From positions 16,892,480-16,956,479 of the forward strand of contig OY759218.1 of assembly GCA_963662175.1 (NCBI GenBank): a stretch of 64,000 nucleotides of DNA, given 5' to 3'. A model generated the notes under the pieces. It was not told the origin of the DNA and did not search any database. It saw only the letters and a list, made by a program, of their open reading frames with translations. Below, in pieces: positions 1 to 12,292 of the stretch; the stretch's first letter is position 1; every line of letters starts with the position of its first letter. Made by a program: the position numbers and the translations under genes. The DNA comes from Aradus depressus. Lineage: Eukaryota; Arthropoda; Insecta; Hemiptera; Aradidae.

Positions 1-1818
1 TGGAAAAAAGACAAATGGGCAACAATATGCAGTATAAAATTTAGTGATCCTATTGGCATGATTTGGTTATTGAGACAAAAGTGAAAAAACTAACATAATA
101 TGCTTTAAAAAATAGGGATTCCATTCACGCTAACTTAGCTTTTTTAATTATACAATTTGGTTTATATACTCTCAAGTTTAGATTAGTTATATGTATGTAT
201 ACATATGGATTGTAGATGAAGGACATATGTATAAAGTTAGGAGGTAAGTGATCGAGAAGGTAGGTAAAGACCACTCTATACCTCCTTGTCTCTAATCTAA
301 GGAGGGTGGTAAAACACTGTTATTTAGGAGGCCCTGTAATTTTGAACCAATTTACACTTTTCAATAGCTTACTTACCACCACGTGGCACTTATCACCTTA
401 GGACATGTTGTCCTCAACTTCTATTTGACTTAAGTGCTCTCTCTCGTAAGTAGTGTAACCAGGATTCTTTAACTTCCGCAGGGGGGGGGGGGGGGGGGGG
501 GGGGATAGATTTCAGCATTCTGAAACAGGATTTAATACTTTCTTTAATCTAAACGTTGAATTAAATACTAAATTCATCAAAATTTCTACCGGAACCTGGG
601 TTGACCAACGAAAATGGGTGTCCTATCGCAGTTTGCGCAAACGAAATTCATAAAAAATAGAATTGTAATGTGTATTTACTACTCTTTTTATCGAAGGCAG
701 ATTAATTCAAAATGACAAGTCCAATAAGGTGAAAAATGGGCCTCAAAACCTAGAAACGTTGTGTTCAGGTTACTTGCCTATTGTAGAAGAAGGAAAAATC
801 CGGAAAAAACTCTATAGATTTTGTTGGTAAATTTTCAAAAGTAGAATTGGAAATAAAATAATTGCTCAGCGCTCCTAGTCGCCCGATTGTACTATAAACT
901 ATCTCTTCAAAGTTGTGTCTATTTTTTCTGTAAAATGTTTCTTTGTTGCCTGAGTGTTACCTATGGAACCTTTCAATGTGTGCTCCTATAGATCAGTATT
1001 TCCGTTAAAGCCTGCCTGCTGAGGGTTACAGGTCCGTATTCTGCGGGTATACTGTTCCGACAGATAAGAAATACGTTACAGCAAGGCCGTGCACAACCAA
1101 CCACAAAATTTCATGATTCGATGAACTGTATATGTTTATGTTTTTTCTTTTTTCTTTGCTTAACCTTCTTCTCTGCATATGGCTACAAATTTTCACTAGA
1201 GTTCCCATTCTCTATTATTCTAAAATATTGAATTTTTGTTAATTATTTATTTGGAGAATATGAATACCTCCCCTTCGATTTTTTCGATTCAAGAGTTATG
1301 GCATTTGTTGAGTTCCGATAATCTGAACCCCATTTTTGTATATCGGTCTATACCGATGAGATGGCCAAATTTCTGTTCGTATCCGGCAAAAATACTTTGT
1401 TGGAATTGAAATAGTTCGATGATGGGAACATTGGCAGCTGCCTAACTAGGTTGGTAAAAAATATATTTAATTTCCTTATTCGCCAACCCAAAGAATTATT
1501 GAACACCCAAATTATGAACTATTTTTTATACAAATAAGTAATGTGATGTAGTTTCTCTTTTTAGAAAAAGTTGAGACTATACCGCAAAAAAATAGGCATG
1601 TTGTCTGACAGCTACATGCTACATGCCCACTAAGTTTGAGCCAAATAAAAAAAATATATATTTTTTTTGTATTAAAACCCCCAAATAGGAGGCATGTTTT
1701 AACTCAATATTTACTAATTTACCTTAGTCATATTTAGTTTAGGGATAAAACGATACTTTTCTGAAAGGCATATTGAACGTAGATGAACGGTTTATGGATC
1801 AAATTAAAGAAAAAACTA
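1..1818. other. AT-rich sequence without recognised gene; poly-G run
   Basis: Nothing coding is recognised. The stretch contains a 24-base G homopolymer at 481-504 and otherwise mixed AT-rich sequence. Confidence 0.5.
481..504. repeat. poly-G homopolymer (24)
   Basis: Uninterrupted G run. Its length may be affected by sequencing error. Confidence 0.95.
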
Positions 1819-1999
1819 TAGCGTGCTTTCCTATTGAGCTCAAGGTCACGGGTTCGAAACCCGGCCGAGCCCCTTAGGTTCTTTATCGACGTTAAGCGAT
1901 GATTCCGAGCCTTTATGATGTCATATACTCGTTTAAGACCCTTCTCTCGGTAAATAAACCTGGCTAGACTAAAGTTAAGTTGAGAAACATGGACACTAA
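1819..1999 (+). mobile_element. tRNA-derived SINE, 5-prime part, interrupted
   Basis: This 5-prime-truncated SINE copy begins tagcgtgc and contains the B-box-like ggttcgaaaccc at about 1851-1862. The body then reads gttaagcgatg...actcgtttaagac as in the complete copies at 6221 and 58253. The sequence breaks off at about 2000, where a foldback element begins, and resumes at about 2757. Confidence 0.85.
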
Positions 2000-2756
2000 C
2001 TTCTTTTTTGAAATATTGTCTATTCCACAAAAAAATTATATACAAATACTACCGGTTTCGGCATTACACCATCGTCAGCTTTAAGGTACCCATACACGAA
2101 GCATTTGATCGTCAAGATAAATCTGACGATCGACAATCGTTCGATGAATCGTTTAAATGTATGTCGTCATCGGGTTCGATTGGTTGGTCTTCAATTCTAT
2201 TTTTGATCTGAAGAAATTTTCATGCAATCATCGCACAGATTCATTGCTTGTACAATTGATTGTATGGTGTATGTGGTTATCGTGGCACAAAACACAAAAG
2301 TGAAGTGGAAGAGATTAGTTATTTTAACTTTCCTGGTTTTAAAATTTTCATTTATTAAATTGTGATATGTGTACCTGGTCTAGAGATAATTTAGAACATT
2401 TTATAAATCTGATGTGCGAAAATTTTTTTCTTTTTAATTAACCACCCTATTGTCCAAAATACTCTGTTTTTTTTTTGCGTTTAATTTTATTACATAACAA
2501 AACAGCCGCAGATAGCAATAAAAGATCGTCCTGCTCCATTGCGTCGACAGAGATATATCGAACTGTGTGTGCGCTCCTAATATCGTCAGATTTATCGTCA
2601 AATCAATCTGAAGATAAATCTGACGATAGATTTGCTTCGTGTTTGTGTACCTTTAGTTGTCTATCGCTTAATATATTTATAACTAAACTGACGATGGTGT
2701 AATGCCGGAATCAGTAGTTTTTGTAAAAAATATGAAACAATAAGTTAGTTTTATTT
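2000..2756. mobile_element. Penelope-like foldback element inserted in a SINE
   Basis: The inverted arms are at about 2008-2130 and 2620-2745. The inner arm ends carry the minus-strand motif at 2048-2078 and its plus-strand partner at 2688-2718 (CTGACGATGG...GCCGGAA, core GAAA altered to GGAA). The left arm has the subfamily tag aaatattgtctattccac. The left end begins aagttgagaaacatggac, matching the one-sided extension of the element at 19960. The flanks are the two halves of one SINE. Confidence 0.7.
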
Positions 2757-2880
2757 ATTTCCTACTATAGAGTCAAGCAAATGTCCACCAGAAAGACGAG
2801 TGAACGCTCTGGTAGGCGATATGACCTCATACTTAAAGTTAAAGCCCGGGCATGAGTCACAATAACTAACTAATAATCGT
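2757..2880 (+). mobile_element. tRNA-derived SINE, 3-prime part of interrupted copy
   Basis: It continues the SINE from 1819: cctactatagagtc, tgtccaccaga, gcgatatgacctc and the conserved end aagcccgggcatgagtcac. In complete copies this follows directly on the part seen at 1819-1999. Confidence 0.82.
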
Positions 2881-3224
2881 ATTTCTTTATAAGTCCATAT
2901 GTTAATCAGTCTAGTTATGTGAGTGTGTCTGTTGTTTAGCTGCTCTCTGTTAGTTTTGTTGTTCTTGTTCTTGTTGAGGAGAGTAGTTTTAGCGTCACTC
3001 TAAAGTGAGGGGGTTTTATCGTTTTACAACATGGATTTACAACACAGGTTGGACTGCGTCAGATGTCAGACTTACTTACTGCTCTAACCAGGTAGTTAAT
3101 TTGAATTTCAGGATGTATAAGTCATTTTGGGACGTTAAACGTATCAATTTTCTAAACAAAAGGTAGTTGAATCACTGTTAATGTACTTCCTCAGTCAGAA
3201 TTAACAACTAAGTTTTCGGTCTAC

Positions 3225-3870
3225 GGATTTGGCTGAAAATTCATAGGTGTCTTACTCATACTAAATTTCGTTTTGATACATTATTACTATGACAGTTTTT
3301 ACTTCCCCAGCTATACGAAGTCAAAATTTCGATACTGAGTCTGTGTATAACTCCCGATAGAATGGATGTATCTACACGAAATTTTATAGGTGAATTCAAA
3401 ACCCTATGGCGACAACACCTATTGATTTTCAGTCAAATCCGCTGAAGGGAAAGGGGGGTTTCGGGGGAACCTAACACACATACTCTAATAACTGCTAATA
3501 TAATGAATGTATTGACACGCAATTTCATATGTAAATTCTAAACCCCATAAGAACGGCACATATAAATTTTATGAGAAATCGAAGGGAAGGAGGATGAGAG
3601 GGGGCTCAACTCAAAAAGTTTAATGACTGCCGATGTAATGAATGTATTGGGGCGTAATTTAAAAAAATCCAAGACCACACAAGGAGGAGACATTCAATAT
3701 TCAGCCAAATCGCCCAAAAACTCCTAAAAACTGTCAATGTAATGAATGGATCAACATGAAATTTAGTATCATGATTCACAAGTCCCTGAATAAGGCACAT
3801 ATTAATTTTCAACCAAATTGTTAAATCGGCTTCAAAGGGAGAACAAAAACTCAGTTCATGGCAATCCACA
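3225..3870 (+). repeat. Family A repeat (minus fragment then long plus copy)
   Basis: A short minus-strand fragment (3225-3296) abuts a plus copy that starts at acttccccagctatacgaag (3301). About four internal modules follow, each with taatgaatgtat..gacacg..aaattt and gccaaatc landmarks. No open frame is shared between copies. Confidence 0.8.
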
Positions 3871-5363
3871 ATTTTTTCGAGTAAATATGTATATAAATTA
3901 GAGGCAGAACCCGGATTCAGGCCAAACTAGAATGGCCTAAACAATACTGTTTAGGATCGTGCTCCAAGATTGGAGTGGGTAAATTTTTTATTGTTTCGTG
4001 TAGATGTTATCTGATTACTTGAGTGGTAAAAGTAAAATTGGAAGACTTGAAATGTTTTTTTCGGCTGAATACCCATTTTGGTAAAAGTCCGAAAAAACGT
4101 TTCGGTCAGTAATATGTGTATGTTTACTGTACTTTGTATTTCATTTTTGAACTAAACTTACGTAGAAAATAATTTAATTCTGACATGAGCATAATGTGGT
4201 CTGAGTAATAACTCACATCCAACCCTGAGAAAAACAACATTTTTAAAAGATTTTTTTTATATATATATATATATTTCTTTTTTTCTTTAGGAGTTTCTTG
4301 ACGTTAAAAAATAAGGCAGAGCGAAATTATACATTACGTACAATTATCCATTAGCACATTTTAATTCCATTATTTTTCAAAAATTTCCAATTTATTTATC
4401 AATAATTTTAGAACAAAACCGTTGTATTTTAGTGACAACATGAAAGTACAGGTGACGGGTTGGAAGGATTGGATTGTGAAATTTTTTATTTAACATGCCC
4501 TTATTTATTGATTTATCTTATTTACGAAATTAATTACTGTTTCTAAAAACTATAATCCATAGAGAATAAATATTTTTAAACTAATTTTCTTCGTTTTATT
4601 TTGTTTTTTTTCAATATAAATTCAATTCATATATGTATTCATATATCTATAATATAAACTCGGCGAGCGAGATATTGGCCCTCCCTCCTGCATTGTGCCT
4701 ATAATTTTATTTTGATAGAATTTTGTCTATACATATATAAACGTATTTAATATTTATTCTATAAATTACAGATATGAATTGAGATATTTGGTTTATTTTT
4801 TTCCTGTTTGAGTTAAATGACCAAATAAATCATCCTGTCATTTTTTTCTGTCTGATTTTTTCTTCTCTTTGAAGAGATTAATATTATTATTTTTTTAAAT
4901 TAAGGGCGCGTTTAAATACCTCTAAATTTTAATGTATTTTGATCAAAAATGTTTTTTTATTTTTTACAAATTAGGGTTGTTGTGGCACTCAAAATGTCTG
5001 TTAATATTTTTTCTCTCCATTAAAAAAAAAAATACCAAGATTTCATTGTAAATTTTCACTTTGGACTTATTGAATATTTTTTGAACTTGCCAATGGCGTA
5101 GTCGCTATACATTAGTTAATTAATATTTTTGAGTGCTGAAGGATCCGAACTTCCCCCTGAGGCACATTAACGAGTAAACAGTCGAAACGGTGAAAAAACC
5201 TTCCTACTAATAAAGATGCACACAATTGTCTTTATATCGATGTATCGGTAAACTGATATATAGTTTCAGCAATATCAATTCCACAATAATATCGAGTGAC
5301 AAATGTCGATATATTGATATTTCGTAACTTTACGTTATCTATATGTTCTTTGCTATTAATTTT
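3871..5363. other. AT-rich intronic sequence, no gene recognised
   Basis: Very AT-rich with a short (AT)n near 4259-4274. No coding or repeat family was identified with confidence. Confidence 0.45.
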
Positions 5364-5530
5364 TACTTCCCCTGCTACACGAAGTATAGGAAAAATTTTG
5401 TAATAGGTCAAAAATTCCACTGAAAAGCCAGTATGTAAGTCAAATATTGAGTTTTAAGCAAAACGGTCCATTGGTTTTGGAGGGAAGGCGAAAATATAAT
5501 TGGAGCCCATCACATAGCCGGTGATTCGCC
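5364..5530 (+). repeat. Family A repeat, internally deleted copy
   Basis: The plus 5-prime end (tacttcccctgctacacgaagtatagg) is joined directly to the 3-prime end (gttttggagg...gccggtgattcgccg). It is a short derivative keeping both termini. Confidence 0.75.
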
Positions 5531-5766
5531 GTCAATTTTATTTGTATTCTATTCTAATTCCTGTACGTGTATTATTTACTTATAATTTCTTTTATTTGAC
5601 TGGAGCTGATATGAGTTTTCAGTTTTGAATTGAAGATTGAATAGAACTATTTATTTCCTTCTTCAGAGTCTAACAGAATATAACTAACAAATAGTTGGTT
5701 TTATTATTACGGACAATAATTTGTATTTATATTATATATAACTTGTATTTATATTATATATAGTTT

Positions 5767-5816
<50 letters not shown>

Positions 5817-6144
5817 TTATAGGTTAGGTTTTATGACTCATGCCCGGGCTTTAACTACGAGGTCATATCGCCTACTACTAGAGCTCTTTCGTCACTTTGG
5901 TGGACATGAGCCCGACTCTACTGTGGGAGTCGTAAATTTTGCCTACCGTCAATTTTATTTGTATTCTATTCTAATTCCTGTACGTGTATTATTTACTTAT
6001 AATTTCTTTTATTTGACTGGAGCTGATATGAGTTTTCAGTTTTGAATTGAAGATTGAATAGAACTATTTATTTCCTTCTTCAGAGCCTAACAGAATATAA
6101 CTAACAAATAGTTGGTTTTATTATTACGGAAAATAATTTGTATT

Positions 6145-6227
<83 letters not shown>

Positions 6228-6360
6228 AGGTTTTATGACTCATGCCCGGGCTTTAACTACGAGGTCATATCGCCTACTACTAGAGCTCTTTCGTCACTTT
6301 GGTGGACATGAGCCCGACTCTACTGTGGGAGTCGTAAATTTTGCCTACCCTAAATTTTTA
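5531..6360. repeat. Tandem duplication, period about 417 bases
   Basis: The block starting gtcaattttatttg at 5531 repeats at 5948 nearly base for base. Each unit holds one foldback arm, a (TA)n run (about 5772-5810 and 6150-6217) and the 3-prime part of a minus-strand SINE. The breakpoint lies inside the SINE. Confidence 0.85.
5819..5946 (-). mobile_element. tRNA-derived SINE, partial duplicate (3-prime part)
   Basis: Matches 6221-6350 almost exactly and ends at gcctacc, where the 417-base duplication joins. Only the 3-prime portion is present. Confidence 0.85.
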
Positions 6361-6562
6361 TTCACCTAGGGCAGGGGACTTTAACGAGTACCTGACATCG
6401 TACAGGCTCGGGACCATCGCTTAACGTCTCATCCGAAGGACGGCGTGCTTAAGTTTATTTTACCTCCCAGATAAAATAAAGTAAGGGCCTCGGTCGGGTT
6501 ACGAACCCACGACCTTGAGCTCAGAAGACAAGCACGCATACCACTGAGCTACCGGCGCCCTC
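6221..6562 (-). mobile_element. tRNA-derived SINE, full-length copy
   Basis: Read on the minus strand it starts gggcgccggtagctcagtgg (A-box-like), has ggttcg..acccga (B-box-like), a body of about 240 bases and a 3-prime end catgagtcataaaacctaacc. It adjoins a (TA)n run, so the target duplication cannot be assigned. Confidence 0.9.
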
Positions 6563-6770
6563 TATATATTTGTATACTTTTATTTATTATTATTATTAAG
6601 ATTATATTATAGATAAAACAATTTTTTCTCCATCTCTTTTTACGAGAAGGTACTATTATTTAGCTTTTCTTGTTATCTTATTGTCCATAATGATAAAACC
6701 AAGTTATTTGTTTGTTATATCCCGTTAGCCCTGAAGAAATAAATAGTTTCCGAAACGTTCGCTAAATACT

Positions 6771-7499
6771 GAGTTTTTTATTTACACGATTTCCTTCATT
6801 ATTGAAAAAATACTGTCGACTCTATCAATCATTGAGTAAATTATCGTTTAAAGGTCTTACATGGGCCGTAAGTCATCAACAATTTTCTTTCTGGGGCGGG
6901 TAAGTCACAAACTACCGTCCTCAAAATTACTAACCTGTTTAACGTTAGTCCGCTCGAAGCCGAGTAACATACTAGTAGTTGATATTCTTATAGCAATATA
7001 AAAACATGGATATATCGTGTGGATCTCACCCCTTGACCGTCGACGTTTCCGAATTTGAGTTTTGAGTGGCAGATTTACGACTTGGGTTGGGGACTGATTC
7101 AGTTAACAGTTCGAACGTCTCATGGATTAGTTTTACAATCCGTCCATTCGTCTCACCTTGTTTCTGTTGGGCTCGCAGATGGTTAACTTGCTAGGACGGA
7201 TTTGGAACGGTAGATTTGAAACATGTGTGTCCTCCCGTACCCCAGGGATGTTATTTCTGGTTCAGACCTTCTCTGAAAGAACAAGAAGAGAGCCAAGGTC
7301 TGGATCTGTTCCGCAAGTCACTGTTAACAAGTAACAATTCATATCTGTTACCGGTGGAGTCAACAGATATTTGTTTCCCTTTCTTATTCGGACAATTTTT
7401 TTTTTACTACTTCTCCTGCTCGAATTATTTATAATCACCTAAGTGTTTGCGCTCCCTCAAAACCTTTTACCAATCTTACTAAAAAGTAAGTCTTTCTCA
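6771..7499. other. Unassigned intronic sequence
   Basis: No gene or clear repeat recognised. The open frame at 7216-7434 shows no family features. Confidence 0.4.
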
Positions 7500-7890
7500 G
7501 CGACTTCGCAATTCTCAAAACATCTTTTGTCGATCATTACATCGGTAGTTATTAGGGTTTTTGAGTTAACTCTTCCCTTCGGTCGATTTGGCTGTTTGGC
7601 TGAAAACCATTTTTTCAGCCAAATCTTCGGGGTTCTTATCACCGTGTTCACTGATATCAATTTTTTTCCTTCCTCAGCTAAATCGGTCAGAATTTCTTCG
7701 AAAAGTTTTCAACGGAATTTTATGTTTTCCGACCTCCAGATACCAAAAGTGAAAAAAAAATCTTGTTTATATGTTTTATGCAGAACCCTCCTAGGACGAC
7801 CTCCTACACGGAGAGGGGATTTAGAGGGAGGCGAAAAGTTAATTGATTTATTTGTTCTGGGGAAGTGGGTGATTCACCGACGATTTTTCA
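7500..7890. repeat. Family A composite (minus then plus)
   Basis: Minus-strand modules (cattacatcggtagttattagg, ttcggtcgatttggctg) run to about 7655. Plus-strand sequence (cggaattttatgttttccgacctcc ... ctggggaagtgggtgattcaccgacg) follows to 7890. The 158-residue frame at 7443-7919 crosses this junction and is not a gene. Confidence 0.7.
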
Positions 7891-8023
7891 TGAAGGCAAT
7901 GAAGACTATTATAAAATAAATATTCCCTACTCATCCCTACTATAGAGCCCTCTGGGCTGCACTTCTTTCCCCCTTCAAATATTTTTCAGTTTCAACCTAT
8001 TCCTAGCTGCACATTTCAACAAA

Positions 8024-8479
8024 GGGGCCATTCATAAATTACGTAAGGCTTTTTTAAAGCTAATTTGACCCCCCCCCCCCCCCAAGAAATTTTCGTAAGA
8101 AATGATCGTATTGATAAAATAAAAGACAGTTTGTTAAAAAATAATATTTATTGCAATTATACTTCGATTAATCATCTTAATTTTTTCATTGCTGCTTTAA
8201 ATAACTTCTTATATAAATAGCATAAAATATATAAATAAAATATACAAATGGATAATTAATCTAAACTTTACTTATTTATTTATCCATGGACTGACTAACC
8301 AGTCTGATATTGAATTAATCACAGGGATGACTGGTTCATTATTTTGTTTAGTAGTAGATTTTAAATTCAAAAACATTCATAAGATCAAATTCTTTACCCC
8401 CCTCCCCTATAGTAAGAATTAGTAATATTGAGCTTATCCCCCACCCTCTAAATGCCTTACGTAATTTATGAATGACCCC
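8024..8479. mobile_element. Terminal-inverted-repeat element, 456 bases
   Basis: The ends are ggggccattcataaattacg and its inverted partner cgtaatttatgaatgacccc, about 26 bases with one mismatch, followed inside by taaggc. AAA on both sides could be a 3-base target duplication. A C15 run lies at 8069-8083. There is no coding capacity. The superfamily is not assigned. Confidence 0.8.
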
Positions 8480-8865
8480 AAACTCCGGGATGCGTTCCTG
8501 AACCATAGTTGAAGACACAAGGATCCTCTGTTTCGCACGGTAGATATCTCTTTCATCTGCTCCCTTATGGTCTGATGTGTGAAGTAACTCTTTATTGACA
8601 GACCACCAGGAAGACCCTTGAAAAGCCCTGGTGGGGTAGTTGATGGCGGGGGGTAGATTCAACAACTGCTCCCCACCGATCCGCACCCTTCTCTCTTCTC
8701 TAAATAGTAGTTTAGAAACAATACTCCATTTGTACTCGATCCTCTTGTCATAATTTTCCTCTAATTTCTTACAAACAATAAGTTATCATCTCTAGTTTGC
8801 TACTTCCCATAGGGTCCAATATTTAGAAGAATAGTCCCAAGTCTCCCATAATTGAGGAGGACCAA

Positions 8866-9330
8866 CAATTTACCTTCAGTATAAGGAGTATTGTAATCGT
8901 AGTAAAATTCGAGACCGAGTTTTCAACCAAATTTCACGTTTTAAGGTCCCATTTCTCTTCAAGTAAAAGTTGTAGAAAATACCGAAAGGCACATTCTATA
9001 TGAAATACATTTTTTAAGGCGCGAGATACATGCCGAAAACTTTTCGTAAATGGTGACTTGAAGCCCATTCTTTAGATGTTTGCTTGATTCACGTGAACAC
9101 AGTTTGCCCTATAAAAAAATTGTTCTTACCAAAAATGTTCCTTATTAAATTTTCAGTAACCGAAATCTCCCTTGAGTTGAGATAGGACCAATACGAACGA
9201 TGATACGAACGCGCTCCAAAGAATATACAATAATAAAGAATATACACAGGAAATTGTTTCTTACATCCAGTAATGCCAGATTGAATTGGGTATCTGTAAA
9301 AAGGTGGTTGGTACAAGAAAATCCTGTTAA
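8866..9330 (+). repeat. Family B repeat
   Basis: Shares attgtaatcg, gagatcgagttttcaa, aagttgtagaaaata, gagatacatgccgaaaac and gagataggaccaat in order with 17735-18245, and on the opposite strand with 23395-23895. The end portion ggtggttggtacaagaaaatcc recurs at 23343. The two overlapping minus-strand frames at 9089-9495 are shadows of this repeat. Confidence 0.75.
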
Positions 9331-10235
9331 AGCCGCTTCAGATTTTTTTTTTTTTATTAAAAATATCAGCTGACGGTTAACTCTCTTCCCTAAGGGCATC
9401 TTGGATTGTATTGTTCTGATGTATGAGCGGCATCTGACGAATGCACTATTACCGCTTCCACTACAATTCGACAGACCGACTGATCGCCCAAACATTCTTC
9501 TACTGTATAGCCTTAGTTGACTCCAAAATATTTGGGAGTTGTCTGCTCTTTTTTTCCCCTCATTAACGCAATTCTTGAGAAACGCCTTTATAGCTTTAAG
9601 AGGGGGTCTATTGCAGTGTTATTTGAAGAAGTAACAAAGGCAAACGATGCGAAAGAAACTTAGTTTGATAGGATTTTACATAAAATTAAAATTAAAATCT
9701 ATTCTTGCTATCTAATCTGACATTAAGAGCAGGAGCGCGAAGGGGGAAGGGAAGCCGTAACGGGCCAATTATCGCATAAAACTAAACTTTACCTTTGGGT
9801 GTAAGGAAGAGGGGTGGGTTCTTCGGGGCGAGTGATAACCTATTCCAGGGTCGGAGAAAGGAATATAACTCCAGTTTTAGGAAGTAATAAAGGAAGTGGG
9901 GGTGATTAGAGACTGTTTTCTTGGGTGATTTTCATCCCCTCATTCCCTTTTGTGACTCCACCGAGGGAAAGTCAACCGGCTATTACATACTCTGTGCACA
10001 CATATTTCACAGCTTCAAACGCCTAGTTCTTTAATAATATGACATAATTAAATTATATTTTTATTAGCAAGAACGATGAATTAGCTTGGGAGTTACTTCG
10101 GTACGGTAATAAATGTAGTTCTCTCTAGTGCATACTTTGAGAACCGTTTTACTTGTTTTTTTTAAATCTCAATGGGTGGTCGAAGTATCTCTGCGAGTAT
10201 CAAAATGCAGCTCAGTTCCGTTGTTTCAAAAACAA
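9331..10235. other. Unassigned intronic sequence
   Basis: Mixed sequence with G-rich patches near 9730-9910. No gene or known element seen. Confidence 0.4.
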
Positions 10236-10858
10236 AAAAAGCGCTTGATGCAATCATCCCAGCGCGATTTATTTGAAATCAATTTACCGATTTGGTTGAA
10301 AATCAATAAGTGTCTTACTCAGGCACTTCTGAATCCTCATACTAAATTTCGTGTTGATGCATTCGTTACGTGTTTCTTAAACTTCTCTGGGATGTTACAT
10401 TGTTGGTTAATTCCGGCATTTCTTCCAGAGGTGTCTTCTTATTCTTATTTCCTCCTCTGATTCCCCCGTTTCCTTCGACCGATTTCGTTAAAAATGATGT
10501 CGTCCTTATTGGGTTCTGGATGGATCGTCATTAAATAGACAGTTATTAGGATTTTTGTGTAGAATTCTCTTCTGGGTTACCCCTTTCCCCAGAGCCGATT
10601 CATGTCGATACAATTATTACTACCGCAGTTACTGAGGTTTTTGTGTTAAGCCCTTCTTTCCCTTTAGCTGAAAATCAATTGCTCAAATTGTATGTCGATA
10701 TATTCATTTTTATCGGGAGTTATCCTATTTAGATATGCTCACACAGCCGGGGAATTTTTTTTCATTTTTGGAATCAGGGGCTCGAAAAACATTAAATTCC
10801 TGTGAAAACTTAACTTCAAATTTCTGATAACTTTGTTTAGCTGAGGAAGTACAAAGAA
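10236..10858 (-). repeat. Family A repeat
   Basis: A minus copy with at least three modules (cctcatactaaatttcgtg, ttcgaccgatttcg, gccgattcatgtcg). It ends near a degenerate form of the tatagctggggaagta terminus (tttagctgaggaagtac at 10838-10854). Confidence 0.78.
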
Positions 10859-10869
10859 ACCCCTGGGAG

Positions 10870-11557
10870 CTGTCTGCCCGTTGTTGAAAAATGTTGAATT
10901 TTTGCCATAATATCTCACATCCGATTCCTGTGAAATTTCATTACGATCCGACCATCCCCCCCCCCCCCCCCCCCCCCCCCCCCCGTTAAGAATTTTGAGA
11001 CGTCACACATCCTATTTTTCAATTTGGCTTTAAAGATGGTAAATTTCATTACAATCTTATTATCCGTTAATGAGTTAGCATTATTTTTATGCTCAGCTCC
11101 CCATTCCCCAAAGCTCCTCTTCTTTTAGAAATTTGGATACATCACACTCCCTATTTTTCAATTGGCTTTTAAGAATACTACATGTGAAATTTCATCACGA
11201 TCCGACCATCCGTTAATGGGCTGGCACTATTTTTATGCTTAGCCCCCTTCCCGTTAAGGATTTTGATACGTCACACACCCTTTTTTCTACTTGGCCTTTA
11301 AGAATACTACATGATAAATTTCATGAAACTCTGATCATTCGTTAATGAGCTAGCACTATCTTTATGGTTTGGGCTCCCCCATAACCCCCCTTCCGTTCAA
11401 AATTTTGAGATGCCATATAGCCTATTTTTCAATCTGGCTCAAAAGGATTCTGAAACTTTTGAAGTTTCATGAAAATCCGTTCAGCCGCTTAGGCGTGATG
11501 TTGAAACAAACAATCAAACAAACAAACCCCGTTTCAGCGTAATTAATATAGGTAAAA
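10870..11557 (-). repeat. Family C repeat with internal 125-150-base modules
   Basis: Modules marked by ccgttaatgagctagc-like segments at about 11059, 11207 and 11334 each contain atttcat.acgatccga and cctatttttcaa. The end reads ccgcttaggcgtgatgttga...caaacaaacaaaccccgtttcagc. The 31525-31800 copy is the same family on the opposite strand. A C29 run lies at 10956-10984. Confidence 0.75.
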
Positions 11558-12104
11558 TTATTTAAACTGTATGAAGGAAATTCTCTGCAAACCAAGAAAT
11601 CGATTTGAGTAAAATTTGTAGCGTCTTAATTTTGTACTCTGTAGTAAATCTACGCAGACTTTAGTAAGCGGTTTCTCTCTTTGATTTAGCTGAGACGGTG
11701 CTAACTTGGAGAAGATTATTCCTGTGTATACAACAGACGGTAGATATACAAACACGTCTACTGATTCTGAATAATTAAATTATAATTTTCATACTTATAT
11801 TTTTTTACAGTGGTTTTTCAATTCTTTTTTTTTAATTGACATGAGAAAAAGTTTTCTCTTGAAAACTCATTGTTTGCAGCATTCGCTTCATCTCCGTCTT
11901 TAATTTTTAATAATCTAAGCAATAATAATTATTGTTAAATTAATGGTCTTCTCACAGACTTAATAAATAATCCACACTAGAAAGAGTAACGCTTTATTCA
12001 CTATTTTTCAAATGTAGAGAAAACTCGACTTACTCAAAATATGAGAAGAAACACAAAACTATCTTTAAAAAACTAATAAAATTCACTCTAGTCCAAAAGA
12101 AACT
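11558..12104. other. Unassigned AT-rich intronic sequence
   Basis: Nothing recognised. Confidence 0.4.
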
Positions 12105-12292
12105 GGTCATCGAGACTGCAGAACATGTATTCCTCGAATGTCTGCTGTGACCAGGCCAGGGTGGAGTTGATATAGCGGACAGGATCTTACCTGGGCTGGC
12201 CTGCAGCAGCTGACTGAGACCAGTTACTCAGTGTTCCGCCGGATTGAAGGGCTGAGGACGACCACTGATCCAGAAATAAATACATTACATTT
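12105..12292 (+). pseudogene. LINE reverse-transcriptase C-terminal relic
   Basis: One frame reads ETAEHVFLECL, the zinc-knuckle-like C-terminal signature (E..EH....C) found after the reverse transcriptase of many non-LTR retrotransposons. A frameshift follows, then another frame carries tract-like LINE tail residues (ARVEL...TGSYLGWPAAAD...VFRRIEGLRTTTDPE). It ends in aataaatac. Stops and the frameshift show it is dead. No target duplication was found. Confidence 0.55.

Larger units (their letters stand above)
5641..6770. mobile_element. Penelope-like foldback element with SINE nested in it
   Basis: The left arm (about 5644-5737, duplicated at about 6061-6140) and the right arm (about 6630-6758) are inverted copies. 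On the plus strand the right arm has CTGAAGA at 6731 and CCGAAACG at about 6750, preceded by ttatttgtttgttatat; the left arm carries the same motif on the minus strand, ending at 5666 and 6083. The SINE and (TA)n lie between. Confidence 0.6.

Noticed and set aside
7443..7919. 158-codon open frame
   Set aside because: It crosses a junction between minus and plus family A modules, and other copies of the repeat do not keep the frame.
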